From Cognatishimia sp. 1_MG-2023 (GTDB lineage Bacteria; Pseudomonadota; Alphaproteobacteria; Rhodobacterales; Rhodobacteraceae), in the NCBI RefSeq assembly GCF_030548175.1, contig NZ_JAUORX010000001.1, forward strand, positions 248,001 through 312,000: a DNA stretch of 64,000 nt. The letters run 5' to 3'. The position numbers and the translations under genes are program-made. This document shows, piece after piece, positions 41,436-51,287 of the stretch (position 1 is the stretch's first letter; every line of letters begins with the position of its first letter). A model generated the notes under the pieces. It ran no database searches, was not told the DNA's origin, and saw only the letters and a program-made list of their open reading frames with translations.

Positions 41436-42625
41436 CCCCCCTGAAACACGGCACTTACTTCTGCCCGAATGATCCGCGCAATCATCTCGCAATCCTCAAG
41501 GCTAAACGTCAACGGAATACGCATATCCAGAATACTTGCCAAAACCCGATCTGATGAAGGCATTGGCGCAGACGGCGCGTAGCGCCAACTGTCATAACGG
41601 GATGTAAACGCCACCGGTTCCGCACCGCCAAACCATTTCAACTCGACACCCCGCGCCAAACAACGTGCAACGACGTCGTGCACCTTGCGTTCTTCCCAAT
41701 CAAGCAAAAGGATTTGAATGGACGAACCAACAAAAGTCTCCGACTCTGGACGATGCGTCAGTGATAATCCCGGCGTGTCTGCAAGACCTTGCTCCAACAC
41801 CTGATACCGCGCATTCCATGCCTCCCGCTGCTGATCAAGCCGCTTAAGCTGCGGTCGCAAAATCGCTGCTCGCAAATGATCCATGCGGCCCGAAACATTC
41901 GGCGTGTGGTATTTTATGGCCTCAAACACTTCAGGTGCTGGGGCAGCAAGGTGTCGATCATAAAGCATATAAGACCCGGACAAGATTGTCGCACGCGCCA
42001 TCAATTCCGGATCAGAAGACACAAGAAACCCGCCCTCTCCTGAATTAACATGCTTATAAGTCTGCGTGGAAAAACAGCCCATTGCACCCCACAATCCAGA
42101 TGGCTTGCCCTTCCAAGCTGCCCCCATTGTATGAGCGCAATCTTCGATGACACGGATACCATTGGCATCACAAATCGCCATCAACGCCTCCATGTCACAC
42201 AGATGGCCACGCATATGGCTAAGCATCAAGACATCGGCTTGATCAGCCTTGGCCTCCAGATCATCAAGATCAATCACCAACTGATCCGTCACACCAACAA
42301 AAACCGGTACAGCCCCGACAGAAGCAATCGCACCGGGAACCGGCGCCAATGTGAACGCATTTGTCAAAACACGCGCCCCGGGCCCAACACCCATGGCCCG
42401 CAGAGCCGCCCCCATGGCATAACCGCCAGAGGCCACCGCCAAGCAATATGACACGCCAAGTTGGTCAGCGAATTCCTTCTCTAGCAAAGCGACTTCACCC
42501 GCCTCGCCCTCGGCCACATTATATCTATGCAATCGTCCGCTACGCATAACGTCAATGGCCGCTGCGATCCCCTCTTCTGGGATTGGTTCTTGTTGGGTGA
42601 AATTGCCGGTAAATATCTCTGTCAT
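41432..42625 (-). CDS. DegT/DnrJ/EryC1/StrS family aminotransferase
   Basis: 397-residue PLP enzyme of the sugar-aminotransferase family. PLP site: EDCAHTMGAAWKGKPSG (about 161-177) and STQTYKHVNSGEGGF, with Lys191 as the expected Schiff-base residue. Members usually aminate nucleotide-linked keto sugars for surface glycans or antibiotics, but no nucleotide-sugar genes are adjacent here, so the substrate is open. The frame extends upstream to 42652; ATG at 42625 is preferred because the sequence then begins MTEIFTGNFTQQEPIP. Shine-Dalgarno is weak. Confidence 0.88.
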   Translation of the reverse strand: MTEIFTGNFTQQEPIPEEGIAAAIDVMRSGRLHRYNVAEGEAGEVALLEKEFADQLGVSYCLAVASGGYAMGAALRAMGVGPGARVLTNAFTLAPVPGAIASVGAVPVFVGVTDQLVIDLDDLEAKADQADVLMLSHMRGHLCDMEALMAICDANGIRVIEDCAHTMGAAWKGKPSGLWGAMGCFSTQTYKHVNSGEGGFLVSSDPELMARATILSGSYMLYDRHLAAPAPEVFEAIKYHTPNVSGRMDHLRAAILRPQLKRLDQQREAWNARYQVLEQGLADTPGLSLTHRPESETFVGSSIQILLLDWEERKVHDVVARCLARGVELKWFGGAEPVAFTSRYDSWRYAPSAPMPSSDRVLASILDMRIPLTFSLEDCEMIARIIRAEVSAVFQGG

Positions 42626-42720
42626 TGCATCACTTTGAATGGAGTGGCCCAAGGCGTCAACGCGAAGGTGCCGGATATTGCATACTGAAAGCGTGGAAAC
42701 GAAAATCCTGAATAACGCGG

Positions 42721-43389
42721 TTAGACCGAACCGATCAAAACCTCGGTGAGCTCGCGTAATTCAGAGTAATCCTGCATCAGCGCTTCGGGATTTAGCGCCG
42801 CCATATCCTCCCCACTTGGACCAAAAGTTACAAGAATGGACGGAACGCCGGCCGCTTTCGCAGTATTACGATCGGTATCGCTATCACCAACCAAGAGACA
42901 TTGCGCCGGATCACAGCCCAAGCGCCTGGCCGTTTCGATCAAAGGTAGCGGATCAGGTTTTCGAACCGTCAAAGTATCGGCACCGACCAACGCGCCAAAG
43001 ACGTCGCGCACCCCAAGCTCCTTGAGAAGCTGATCCGCCAACCCTTCGGGCTTGTTCGTACAGATACCCACGGCGTATCCGGCAGATTTCAAACATTCGA
43101 CAGCGTCAATCGCACCCGGATACAGTTTTGTATGCACAGCAATCGCCGTACCATAGGCACTCAGCAACATTGGATAATAGGTGTCCACCACCTGCGGATC
43201 AAAAAGCCCCAAACGCTTCAATCCCACAGTCAGCATCATGCGACCACCACGCAAAGCGACACCAGCATCCCGGCCCGGATCAAGCACATCACCATGCCCC
43301 ATCTCTCGGAAACATACATTCGCGGCCTCAAGCAAATCCCCACTGGTATCTGCCAGTGTCCCGTCCAGATCGAAAATCACGGCTTTCAT
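42721..43389 (-). CDS. gph: HAD family hydrolase, phosphoglycolate phosphatase-like
   Basis: 222-residue HAD phosphatase. Motif I DLDGTLADT (residues 7-15), motif II CTNKPEG (about 110-116), motif III Lys in VRKPDP and motif IV GDSDTD (about 168-173). The cap and the sequence ICTNKPEGLADQLLKELGV resemble Gph, which cleaves 2-phosphoglycolate; GlcG and malate synthase G at 59535-63276 would fit glycolate metabolism. Other small phosphates are possible substrates. ATG at 43389 is chosen over an upstream TTG because AAGGA is correctly spaced before it. Confidence 0.8.
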   Translation of the reverse strand: MKAVIFDLDGTLADTSGDLLEAANVCFREMGHGDVLDPGRDAGVALRGGRMMLTVGLKRLGLFDPQVVDTYYPMLLSAYGTAIAVHTKLYPGAIDAVECLKSAGYAVGICTNKPEGLADQLLKELGVRDVFGALVGADTLTVRKPDPLPLIETARRLGCDPAQCLLVGDSDTDRNTAKAAGVPSILVTFGPSGEDMAALNPEALMQDYSELRELTEVLIGSV

Positions 43390-43533
43390 GCCAATATCCT
43401 TACTCAAATGACGCCCAAAGCGGCTTTTCGCCCAACACTGTCACAAACCGCAACCAACTTTGAAGCGAGACCCCCTTGCGCCTTACCCCCAACCCGATAA
43501 AACGGCCGGAAGTTAATTACAAAGAGAATTTAT

Positions 43534-44889
43534 ATGAGTATCGCTCTGGTTATCCTCGCCGCAGGCAAAGGCACACGGATGAACTCCGACCTCCCGAAGG
43601 TGCTGCACGAAATTGCAGGCGCGCCTATGCTTGTGCATGCCATGAAGGCCGGAGCAACTTTGGAACCGGAACGACAGGTGATTGTCGCAGGTCACGGCTT
43701 TGACGCTGTCGACGCTGCCGCAAAGGCGTACGATCCCGAAGCTGTTGTTGTCTTGCAAGAAGAGCAAAAAGGCACCGGCCACGCAGTGATGGTCACACGG
43801 GACGCCCTTGATGGCTTTACCGGTGATGTGCTTGTTCTTTATGGTGACACCCCTTTCATCCAGCCAGAAACGCTGGAACGTATGGTCGCCGCACGCAAAG
43901 ATCACGCCGTAGTGGTTCTAGGTTTCCAAGCTGATCCAAGCGAGAAATACGGACGTTTGGTCATGCAAGGCGAAACGCTTGAAACAATCGTTGAGTTTGC
44001 CGACGCAACGAATGAAGTCCGCGACATAACCTTCTGTAATAGCGGCGTAATGCTTATTCGCGGCGAAGTTCTCTTTGATCTTCTGGACGCGACTACAAAC
44101 CAAAATGCGTCTGGTGAATACTACCTCACAGACCTTGTAGAAATTGCCCGCGAAAAAGGCCTTTCCTCCACTGCGATTTCTTGTGATGCGACGGAAACCA
44201 TGGGTGTAAACTCTCGCGTCCATCTGGCAGAGGCCGAAGCTGCCTTCCAAGAACGCGCCCGCACCAATCTGATGGTAGACGGCGTAACCTTAATTGATCC
44301 AAGTTCTGTTTACCTCAGCCATGACACCATCATCGGCCGCGACACAGTCATTGAACCCAATGTATTTTTCGGCCCAGACGTTACCGTAGAAAGCGGCACG
44401 CGCATTCGTGCGTTCTCTCACCTTGAGGGTGCTCATGTCTCACGCGGCGGCACAGTCGGCCCTTATGCCCGACTTCGTCCAGGTGCCGAACTTGCCGAAG
44501 ATGTTCACATCGGCAACTTTGTTGAGATCAAAAACGCGATTATTGATGAAGGCGCAAAGGTTAATCACCTATCCTACATCGGTGATGCATCCGTCGGTGA
44601 AAAGTCAAACATTGGCGCAGGCACGATTACCTGCAATTATGATGGCGTGATGAAACACAAAACCACCATCGGCAAACGTGCGTTTATTGGATCAAACACC
44701 ATGCTCGTCGCGCCGGTTACAATTGGCGACGAAGCCATGACCGGAAGCGGGTCTGTTATCACGAAAGACGTGGAGGAAGGTGCGCTGGCACTTGCAAGGG
44801 CCCCACAAGTATCAAAACCGGGCATGGCACGCAAATTGTTTGAAATGTTAAAGCTAAAGAAGAAAAACCTTTCCAAAGGACTGAATTAA
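43534..44889 (+). CDS. glmU: Bifunctional UDP-N-acetylglucosamine pyrophosphorylase / glucosamine-1-phosphate N-acetyltransferase
   Basis: 451-residue two-domain enzyme that makes UDP-GlcNAc for peptidoglycan and lipopolysaccharide. The N-terminal uridyltransferase starts with LAAGKGTRMNSDLPKVLHEI (residues 8-27); GYGDTPFI-like LYGDTPFIQ follows near 104. From about residue 250 the left-handed beta-helix acetyltransferase shows hexapeptide repeats and NYDGVMKHKTTIG (about 368-380). AAAGAG precedes the ATG. Its stop overlaps the glmS start (TAATG), so both enzymes of the pathway are made together. Confidence 0.96.
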   Translation: MSIALVILAAGKGTRMNSDLPKVLHEIAGAPMLVHAMKAGATLEPERQVIVAGHGFDAVDAAAKAYDPEAVVVLQEEQKGTGHAVMVTRDALDGFTGDVLVLYGDTPFIQPETLERMVAARKDHAVVVLGFQADPSEKYGRLVMQGETLETIVEFADATNEVRDITFCNSGVMLIRGEVLFDLLDATTNQNASGEYYLTDLVEIAREKGLSSTAISCDATETMGVNSRVHLAEAEAAFQERARTNLMVDGVTLIDPSSVYLSHDTIIGRDTVIEPNVFFGPDVTVESGTRIRAFSHLEGAHVSRGGTVGPYARLRPGAELAEDVHIGNFVEIKNAIIDEGAKVNHLSYIGDASVGEKSNIGAGTITCNYDGVMKHKTTIGKRAFIGSNTMLVAPVTIGDEAMTGSGSVITKDVEEGALALARAPQVSKPGMARKLFEMLKLKKKNLSKGLN

Positions 44890-46712
44890 TGTGCGGAATT
44901 GTTGGTGTACTAGGTAATCACGAAGCAGCCCCAATGCTGGTGGAGTCTCTAAAACTGTTGGAATACCGCGGATATGACAGCGCAGGTATTGCAACAGTAA
45001 ATAACGGCGTTCTTGATCGACGTCGCTCCCTTGGAAAACTCGTTAATCTTTCAGATTTGCTTGTTCACGAGCCTCTCGCAGGCAAGTCCGGCATCGGCCA
45101 CACCCGCTGGGCCACACACGGCGCGCCATCGGTCGATAACGCTCACCCACATCGTGCGGGTCCTGTGGCAGTCGTACACAATGGTATCATCGAGAACTTT
45201 CGTGAATTACGCGAAGAACTCTCCCAAGCGGGCATCCCGTTTCATACGGAGACAGATACCGAAACCGTCGCCCTACTCACACAACTGCACTTACAGCAGG
45301 GTCTGACACCAGTAGAAGCTGCGCGCAAAACGCTTGCACGACTTGACGGTGCATTTGCCCTCGCCTTCCTCTTTGAAGGCGAAGAAGACCTGATCGTAGC
45401 AGCCCGTAAAGGTTCGCCACTAGCGATTGGCCATGGTGACGGCGAAATGTTCGTAGGCTCCGACGCCATCGCTTTGTCTCCGATGACAAACCAAATCACC
45501 TACCTCGAAGAAGGTGACAGCGCAGTTCTAACACGCACGTCGCTTGAAATTCGCAACGAGTCCGGCGAAATCGCCAATCGGGAAAAACGCACAATCGAAG
45601 TCGGGACTGCACGTGTCGATAAAGCCGGTCATAAGCACTTTATGTCCAAAGAGATTGCCGAACAGCCCACTGTCATCGGCGAGGCTGTACGCCATTATCT
45701 GTCCCAAGACGGTACACAGGTAAATTTACCTGGCCAAGACATCGACTTTTCCAAAATCGAACGCATGACAATGGTCGCATGCGGTACAGCATTTTACGCC
45801 TGCCTGACCGCAAAATATTGGTTCGAACAACTCGCAGGCATTCCCGTCGAAGTCGATATCGCCTCGGAATTTCGCTACCGCGAACCTCCGATCACCAAAG
45901 GCACCGTCGCGCTATTCGTAAGCCAATCCGGCGAAACAGCCGACACATTGGCAGCGCTTCGCTATTGCGAAGGCAAAGTTGATAAAATCCTATCCGTCGT
46001 CAACATGCCCGAAAGCTCTATCGCGCGTGAAAGCGATGTCGCATTGCCAATTCTTGCAGGCACTGAAATCGGCGTAGCATCGACCAAGGCATTTACCTGT
46101 CAGCTAACTGTCATGTTGATGTTGGCCCTAAAAGCCGCATCAGATCGTGGCACCTTGTCAGACGAAACCATCGCCGATCACCTGTCATCCCTGCGTGCAT
46201 TGCCAAGCGTGCTAAACACCGCTCTGGAAATTGAAAGCCAGATGGAGGCGATCACCCGCAAGCTCGCCGAAGCGCGCGACATCCTATTCTTGGGCCGCGG
46301 ATTAATGTACCCACTGGCGCTTGAAGGCGCGCTAAAACTAAAAGAAATCAGCTATATACACGCCGAAGCTTACGCAAGCGGCGAGTTGAAACATGGCCCA
46401 ATTGCGCTGATTGACGAACATGTGCCTGTGGTTGTTTTAGCGCCTAAAGACAGCTTGTTCGATAAGTCGATCTCGAACATGCAAGAAGTCATGGCACGCA
46501 ACGGTAAGGTGCTGCTAATCACTGACGAAGCAGGCCTAAAAGAAGGCGGCGATGATGTCTGGAATTCTATCGTTCTTCCAGAAGTCGACCCAGTTCTCAG
46601 CCCAATTCTCTATGCGGTTCCAGCACAGCTTTTGGCCTACCACACGGCAATTGCCAAAGGAACAGACGTGGACCAACCACGAAACCTCGCTAAATCAGTG
46701 ACCGTTGAGTAA
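44889..46712 (+). CDS. glmS: Glutamine--fructose-6-phosphate aminotransferase (isomerizing)
   Basis: 607-residue enzyme that makes glucosamine-6-phosphate from fructose-6-phosphate and glutamine. Catalytic Cys2 in MCGIVGVLG, glutaminase stretches GHTRWATHG and HNGIIENFRELR, then two SIS sugar-isomerase domains (CGTAFYA; SQSGETADT; VASTKAFTCQ) and the C-terminal DQPRNLAKSVTVE. The start overlaps glmU and the stop overlaps the alkD start (TAATG at both ends). No glmS ribozyme is expected in this group and none is seen. Confidence 0.97.
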   Translation: MCGIVGVLGNHEAAPMLVESLKLLEYRGYDSAGIATVNNGVLDRRRSLGKLVNLSDLLVHEPLAGKSGIGHTRWATHGAPSVDNAHPHRAGPVAVVHNGIIENFRELREELSQAGIPFHTETDTETVALLTQLHLQQGLTPVEAARKTLARLDGAFALAFLFEGEEDLIVAARKGSPLAIGHGDGEMFVGSDAIALSPMTNQITYLEEGDSAVLTRTSLEIRNESGEIANREKRTIEVGTARVDKAGHKHFMSKEIAEQPTVIGEAVRHYLSQDGTQVNLPGQDIDFSKIERMTMVACGTAFYACLTAKYWFEQLAGIPVEVDIASEFRYREPPITKGTVALFVSQSGETADTLAALRYCEGKVDKILSVVNMPESSIARESDVALPILAGTEIGVASTKAFTCQLTVMLMLALKAASDRGTLSDETIADHLSSLRALPSVLNTALEIESQMEAITRKLAEARDILFLGRGLMYPLALEGALKLKEISYIHAEAYASGELKHGPIALIDEHVPVVVLAPKDSLFDKSISNMQEVMARNGKVLLITDEAGLKEGGDDVWNSIVLPEVDPVLSPILYAVPAQLLAYHTAIAKGTDVDQPRNLAKSVTVE

Positions 46713-47398
46713 TGGGATTTACCGTCGAAGACGCAATTGAACAGCTAACCGCCTTGGCCGAAACCGGCCAAGCGGAACAGAAAGCAGCATACCACAAACA
46801 GACACGCCCAGTATTGGGCGTGCCAAATCCAGCAATCAACGACGTATCCAAAACATGGCGCCAAACGCTCACCGTTGAAGAACGCGTCACCCTAGCGGAT
46901 AACTTGTGGAAAACTGATATATTCGAAGCTCGAATTGCGGCGTCCAAACTCCTAACCCAACAACGCCTACGCCCAGATGATGCCGCTTGGGCACTTATCC
47001 AAAGTTGGGTACCAGAGTTTGACAGCTGGGCCATCGCCGACCACGCCTGCTCTGCCGGGCAAAAGCGTTTGATTGCAGACCCTTCCCGACTGGATACCGT
47101 GGAACAATGGACCACATCAGAACATATGTGGACACGCCGAGCGGCCTTAGTCATCACACTGCCTTGGACAAAACAGAATTTCCCAAAACCACATGAGCTA
47201 GAAACGCGTGATCGCGTTCTGGGCTGGGCCGCGACCTATGTCACTGATCCAGATTGGTTTATTCAGAAAGCTGTCGCTTGGTGGCTACGTGACCTCTCAA
47301 AACATGACGCAGACCGCACCCGAGCCTTCCTTGCAGAACATGGCGAGACGATGAAGCCATTCGCCCGCAAAGAAGCTGCGCGGCATTTACCCGACTAA
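46712..47398 (+). CDS. alkD: DNA alkylation repair protein, AlkD type
   Basis: 228-residue HEAT-repeat alkylpurine glycosylase without extra C-terminal domain. The helical pattern and the stretch SWVPEFDSWAIADHACSAG (about residues 98-116), where the catalytic Asp is expected (D104 or D110), then EQWTTSEHMWTRRAALV and FIQKAVAWWLRDLSKHD are typical. It is the third gene of a glmU-glmS-alkD chain with TAATG junctions, so it is made with cell-wall precursor enzymes. Its stop overlaps that of a convergent lipoprotein gene (CTAA). Confidence 0.88.
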   Translation: MGFTVEDAIEQLTALAETGQAEQKAAYHKQTRPVLGVPNPAINDVSKTWRQTLTVEERVTLADNLWKTDIFEARIAASKLLTQQRLRPDDAAWALIQSWVPEFDSWAIADHACSAGQKRLIADPSRLDTVEQWTTSEHMWTRRAALVITLPWTKQNFPKPHELETRDRVLGWAATYVTDPDWFIQKAVAWWLRDLSKHDADRTRAFLAEHGETMKPFARKEAARHLPD

Positions 47399-47817
47399 AC
47401 GCCAGTCACCGCAATCTCAGGCAGCCCCGTCAGCGGAGCGCCAATCGCGCGCATCGCGTCGAGCGAAATCAAGCTACCAGAGGTGGCTGGCCCATCAATT
47501 GGCAACAATTGCACCGATGCGCTTTTCCCATTGAAACTGATGCGCCCATTCTGCGCGACAGAAACCAAAGGCGTTTTCATCCACAATCCGGGCATGCTGG
47601 CATCCAATGATGCAATCGTCACGCCCAGCGTGCCGACCCGTGCGGTCCCGGCCGCAGCGACCTCAACCACTTCATTATCTGTAGGCCGCGCTTCGGGCCG
47701 CACCTCGCCTAATTCGGCGTTTACGGTGGGTTTTGTTTCAGAATTCTCGCGCAAATTAATATCTGCACACCCCGCCAACCCGATCAAAACAATGCTACTA
47801 AGTACAAAATATCTCAT
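47395..47817 (-). CDS. Predicted lipoprotein, function unknown
   Basis: 140-residue protein with lipobox GLAGC (Cys17) after a short hydrophobic segment. A Glu/Pro-rich stretch (residues about 22-50) leads to a folded part with GTLGVTIASLDASMPGLWMKTPLVSV (in part), PIDGPATSGSLISLDAMRAIGAPLTGL (in part). Relatives in Rhodobacteraceae are sometimes labelled D-galactarate dehydratase in databases; nothing in this short lipoprotein supports that enzyme. ATG at 47817 is preferred to the upstream open frame because it begins the signal peptide. Confidence 0.8.
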   Translation of the reverse strand: MRYFVLSSIVLIGLAGCADINLRENSETKPTVNAELGEVRPEARPTDNEVVEVAAAGTARVGTLGVTIASLDASMPGLWMKTPLVSVAQNGRISFNGKSASVQLLPIDGPATSGSLISLDAMRAIGAPLTGLPEIAVTGV

Positions 47818-47882
47818 GTCACCTTCATTCCTGTGTCCCAATGCCCCTTGCTCCTCAAGACGACACTGCTTAAGTCTAGCTT

Positions 47883-48887
47883 ATGACAGCCCCATTGATC
47901 GACCCATTTCAACGCACGATTGATTATCTGCGCGTTTCCGTGACCGACCGTTGCGATTTTCGTTGTGTCTATTGCATGTCCGAAGACATGACCTTTCTGC
48001 CAAAGAAAGATCTGCTGACACTCGAAGAGCTTGATCGCATGTGTTCAACCTTTGTGCGAATGGGGGTGAAGAAACTGCGTATTACAGGCGGTGAACCGCT
48101 GGTACGCCGCAATATCATGACCTTTTTCAAGGCAATGGGCCGTCATCTAGACAGCGGCGATCTACAAGAGCTGACTCTCACAACAAATGGCAGCCAGCTC
48201 CACCGTTTCGCGGACGAGCTTTATGCCTGTGGTGTGCGCCGCGTGAACATTTCACTGGACACGCTTGACGAAAAGAAGTTCGCGGACATCACCCGCTGGG
48301 GCCGGTTGGAAAACGTCATTCGTGGCATTGATGCCGCGCAAAAGGCGGGTCTTCGGGTCAAAATCAACGCTGTCGCGTTGAAAGGCTTCAACGAAGACGA
48401 ACTGCTGACCATCATCAAATGGTGCGAAGAGCGTGATATGGATCTAACATGGATCGAAGTCATGCCGATGGGTGATTTGGGCAACGAGGATCGGCTTGAT
48501 CAATATTGGTCCCTCGAAGACATGCGCAAAACGCTCCGTGAAACCTTCACACTAACAGAGCTTACAGAACGTACCGGCGGCCCTGCCCGCTATGTTCGCC
48601 TCGAAGAAACTGGCCAAAAAATTGGTTTCATCACACCGCTGACCCATAACTTCTGCGAAAGCTGCAACCGCGTGCGCCTAACCTGCACCGGCGAGCTGTA
48701 CATGTGCCTCGGCCAAGAAGACATGGCTGACCTACGCGCACCCCTGCGCGAAAGCGAAGGCGACGCACTGTTGGAAGACGCCATTCGCAACGCAATTTCA
48801 CACAAGCCCAAAGGCCACGATTTTGACTATTCTCGCCAGACGGTGGATGGCCAAATGACCCGCCACATGAGCCATACCGGCGGTTAA
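47883..48887 (+). CDS. moaA: GTP 3',8-cyclase (molybdenum cofactor biosynthesis)
   Basis: 334-residue radical-SAM enzyme that converts GTP to 3',8-cyclo-GTP, the first step of molybdopterin synthesis. Radical-SAM cluster Cys24, Cys28, Cys31 (CDFRCVYC); GGEPL; second cluster ligands in [19 protein letters not shown] (about residues 257-275); and the C-terminal Gly-Gly needed for activity. The stop overlaps that of the convergent peptidase gene (TTAA, 48884-48887). No other moa gene lies in the window. Confidence 0.96.
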   Translation: MTAPLIDPFQRTIDYLRVSVTDRCDFRCVYCMSEDMTFLPKKDLLTLEELDRMCSTFVRMGVKKLRITGGEPLVRRNIMTFFKAMGRHLDSGDLQELTLTTNGSQLHRFADELYACGVRRVNISLDTLDEKKFADITRWGRLENVIRGIDAAQKAGLRVKINAVALKGFNEDELLTIIKWCEERDMDLTWIEVMPMGDLGNEDRLDQYWSLEDMRKTLRETFTLTELTERTGGPARYVRLEETGQKIGFITPLTHNFCESCNRVRLTCTGELYMCLGQEDMADLRAPLRESEGDALLEDAIRNAISHKPKGHDFDYSRQTVDGQMTRHMSHTGG

Positions 48888-50044
48888 ATCGGCATACGCT
48901 GTTCGGCGATACCCGCCCACCAGCTACAGCCCGCCGGAATAATATCATCGTTAAAGTTATATTCTGGGTGATGCACCATGGCGCTATCGCCGTTGCCCAC
49001 CAGAATATACGCGCCGGGGCGCTCTTCTAGCATATAGGCAAAATCCTCACCGCCCATCACCAACGGCGCCTCAGCACAACCACCAGCGACAGAGCGTGCC
49101 ACATCAGCCGCGAACTCCGTTTGCGTCTCATGGTTTACCATCACCGGATAGCCCGGCATGTAATTCACATCTGCCTCACCACCAAAGCTTTGGCATTGTA
49201 GCGTGCAAATGGCTTTGATCCGTTCCTCGGCCAAGGCGCGCATCGCTTTGCTCATGGTGCGTACGGTGCCTTTGATGGTCACACTCTGTGGAATGACGTT
49301 AAAGGCGTTAGAGCTCGTCTCAAACGAGGTCACAGACACCACCAACTGATCAACCGGATCGGCATTCCGGCTCGCAATGGTTTGCAGGGCCAACACAACA
49401 TGGCTCGCCATAACAGTTGGGTCGATGCCGTCGTGTGGTTTGGCCGCATGGGCACCCTGCCCAATCAACTTAATCTCAAACAAATCCGTCGCCGCGAAAA
49501 AGGCACCGGGACGAATGGCAAAGGTGCCCGCAGGAACACCCGGCCAATTGTGCATCCCATAAACCTCTTGAATACCAAACCGATCCATCATGCCATCCGC
49601 ACACATTTCACGGCCACCGCCACCGCCCTCTTCAGCCGGCTGAAAGATAACAACAACAGTGCCATCGAAATTGCGCGTCTCCGCAAGGTACTTCGCAGCG
49701 CCCAACAACATCGACGTATGCCCATCATGCCCACAGGCATGCATGGCCCCATCAGTCTTTGACGCATAGTCTAAACCGGTTTCCTCGTGGATCGGCAGGG
49801 CATCCATATCCGCCCGCAATCCAACGACCTTACCCGAAGCAACAGACCGCCCCTTAATTACGCCAACAACGCCCGTACGGCCAATCCCGGTCACAACCTC
49901 GTCACAGCCAAACGCACGCAGCTTTTCTGCCACCAGCGCCGACGTCCGATGAGTTTCAAACAATATCTCAGGATGCGCATGAATGTCGCGTCGCCATTCC
50001 GTAATTTCAGGCAGCAACTCGGCAAAACGGTTTTTGATCGGCAT
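48884..50044 (-). CDS. M20 family amidohydrolase / peptidase
   Basis: 386-residue metal-dependent hydrolase of the M20D group (hippurate hydrolase/IAA-amino-acid hydrolase-like). Motifs: [19 protein letters not shown] (about 74-92), [29 protein letters not shown] with the catalytic Glu region, and a late [10 protein letters not shown]. It may cut N-acyl amino acids, but the substrate is not predictable. AGGAGAAC stands before the ATG. It follows the argE-like gene by 18 bp on the same strand, so two related M20 enzymes share a transcript. Confidence 0.88.
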   Translation of the reverse strand: MPIKNRFAELLPEITEWRRDIHAHPEILFETHRTSALVAEKLRAFGCDEVVTGIGRTGVVGVIKGRSVASGKVVGLRADMDALPIHEETGLDYASKTDGAMHACGHDGHTSMLLGAAKYLAETRNFDGTVVVIFQPAEEGGGGGREMCADGMMDRFGIQEVYGMHNWPGVPAGTFAIRPGAFFAATDLFEIKLIGQGAHAAKPHDGIDPTVMASHVVLALQTIASRNADPVDQLVVSVTSFETSSNAFNVIPQSVTIKGTVRTMSKAMRALAEERIKAICTLQCQSFGGEADVNYMPGYPVMVNHETQTEFAADVARSVAGGCAEAPLVMGGEDFAYMLEERPGAYILVGNGDSAMVHHPEYNFNDDIIPAGCSWWAGIAEQRMPI

Positions 50045-50062
50045 AGTGTTCTCCTGTGGGTG

Positions 50063-51223
50063 TTATCCCACCAATTCCTTAAGCAATTGACGCATAAAGA
50101 CTTCTCCAGCATCAAGCTGCGCTACGTCAATAAATTCATTCGGCTGATGGGCCTGTGCAATGTCACCCGGGCCACAAACAACGGTGGAATATCCAGCCTG
50201 CTGAAACTGCCCACCCTCGGTCGCATAGGATACAACATTCGCGCTATTGTCCCCGGTCAAACGCCGCACCAAGGCTTCCGCTTCTCCATCAGCTTCAGGC
50301 ACCAACGGGGGCACATCAAAGCCAAGCGTCAGATCAATCCCAGCCTCAGTCACCACCGCCTGCATGTCTGTTTCAACATCCCGTACCACGTCTAGAAACG
50401 CGGCCTGCCAATCGGCAACCGCCTCCCCGGGAACGACCCGGAAATCCAGCTCAAATTCGCAATCCTTCGCGGTAATGTTATGCGCCGTCCCACCGCTGAT
50501 TTGCCCCACATGAACGGTTGAACATGGCGGATTAAATACAGACGCGAGTTCAGAAGGCTTAGCCGCCAGCCCCTCGGCATTTTTTGCATTCGCCCATTCG
50601 ATCAACCTAACGCCATACATGATGGCATTCACCCCTGTGTGTAACATCGAGGAATGCACCTCATGCCCACGTACATGAACATGATAAGACGACGTGCCCT
50701 TGTGCCCACTAACAGCCTTCATCATCGAAGGCTCGCCAACGATCACAGCAGTCGCCCGAGGCAGGTCAGCCATCGCTTCGATCATGCCCGGCGCTCCGAT
50801 GCAGCCGATTTCTTCGTCATAACTCAGTGCCAATTGTAAGGGACGCGTTACACCAGCATATTTGGCCTCAACCAAAGCCCAAATCGCAAGCGCATCAAAA
50901 CCCTTCATGTCGCAAGTGCCCCGGCCATACAGCCGACCATCGCGCTCTATCACGGTGAAAGGATCAGTATCCCACGCTTGGCCCTCAACAGGTACAACAT
51001 CTGTATGCCCAGACAGCACAACACCGCCTGCCTCCATCGGACCAACATGGGCAAATACCGCAGCTTTCGTTCCTGTAGGATCATAATGGCGATGGCTCTT
51101 GATCCCATGTGAGGCCAAGTACCGTTCCACCCAAACAATCAGATCAAGATTGCTAACAGAGCTTACAGTTGGAAACCCAACCAAAGCCTCAAGGATCGCA
51201 CGTGCAGAAAGCCTATCGGTCAT
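50063..51223 (-). CDS. argE: Acetylornithine deacetylase (ArgE type) or related M20 deacylase
   Basis: 386-residue M20 deacylase. Zinc-site stretches: LSGHTDVVPVEGQAWDTDPF (about 69-88), GRGTCDMKGFDAL (about 98-110), SYDEEIGCIGAPGM with the catalytic Glu, and a late GDIAQAHQPNEFI. The ArgE-like order suggests removal of acetyl from N-acetylornithine, but other N-acyl amino acids are possible, especially next to another M20 enzyme. An in-frame GTG at 51226 is adjacent; ATG at 51223 is used. Confidence 0.85.
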   Translation of the reverse strand: MTDRLSARAILEALVGFPTVSSVSNLDLIVWVERYLASHGIKSHRHYDPTGTKAAVFAHVGPMEAGGVVLSGHTDVVPVEGQAWDTDPFTVIERDGRLYGRGTCDMKGFDALAIWALVEAKYAGVTRPLQLALSYDEEIGCIGAPGMIEAMADLPRATAVIVGEPSMMKAVSGHKGTSSYHVHVRGHEVHSSMLHTGVNAIMYGVRLIEWANAKNAEGLAAKPSELASVFNPPCSTVHVGQISGGTAHNITAKDCEFELDFRVVPGEAVADWQAAFLDVVRDVETDMQAVVTEAGIDLTLGFDVPPLVPEADGEAEALVRRLTGDNSANVVSYATEGGQFQQAGYSTVVCGPGDIAQAHQPNEFIDVAQLDAGEVFMRQLLKELVG

Positions 51224-51287
51224 CACTCACTCGCCTAACCAGTTCACTCATCCTCTTTATAGAAGGAAAGAGAACAGTCAAATCACG

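Noticed and set aside
47395-47817. Naming the lipoprotein a D-galactarate dehydratase
   Set aside because: The protein is 140 residues with a lipobox and shows no enzyme motifs; the name is a known carry-over in related genomes.
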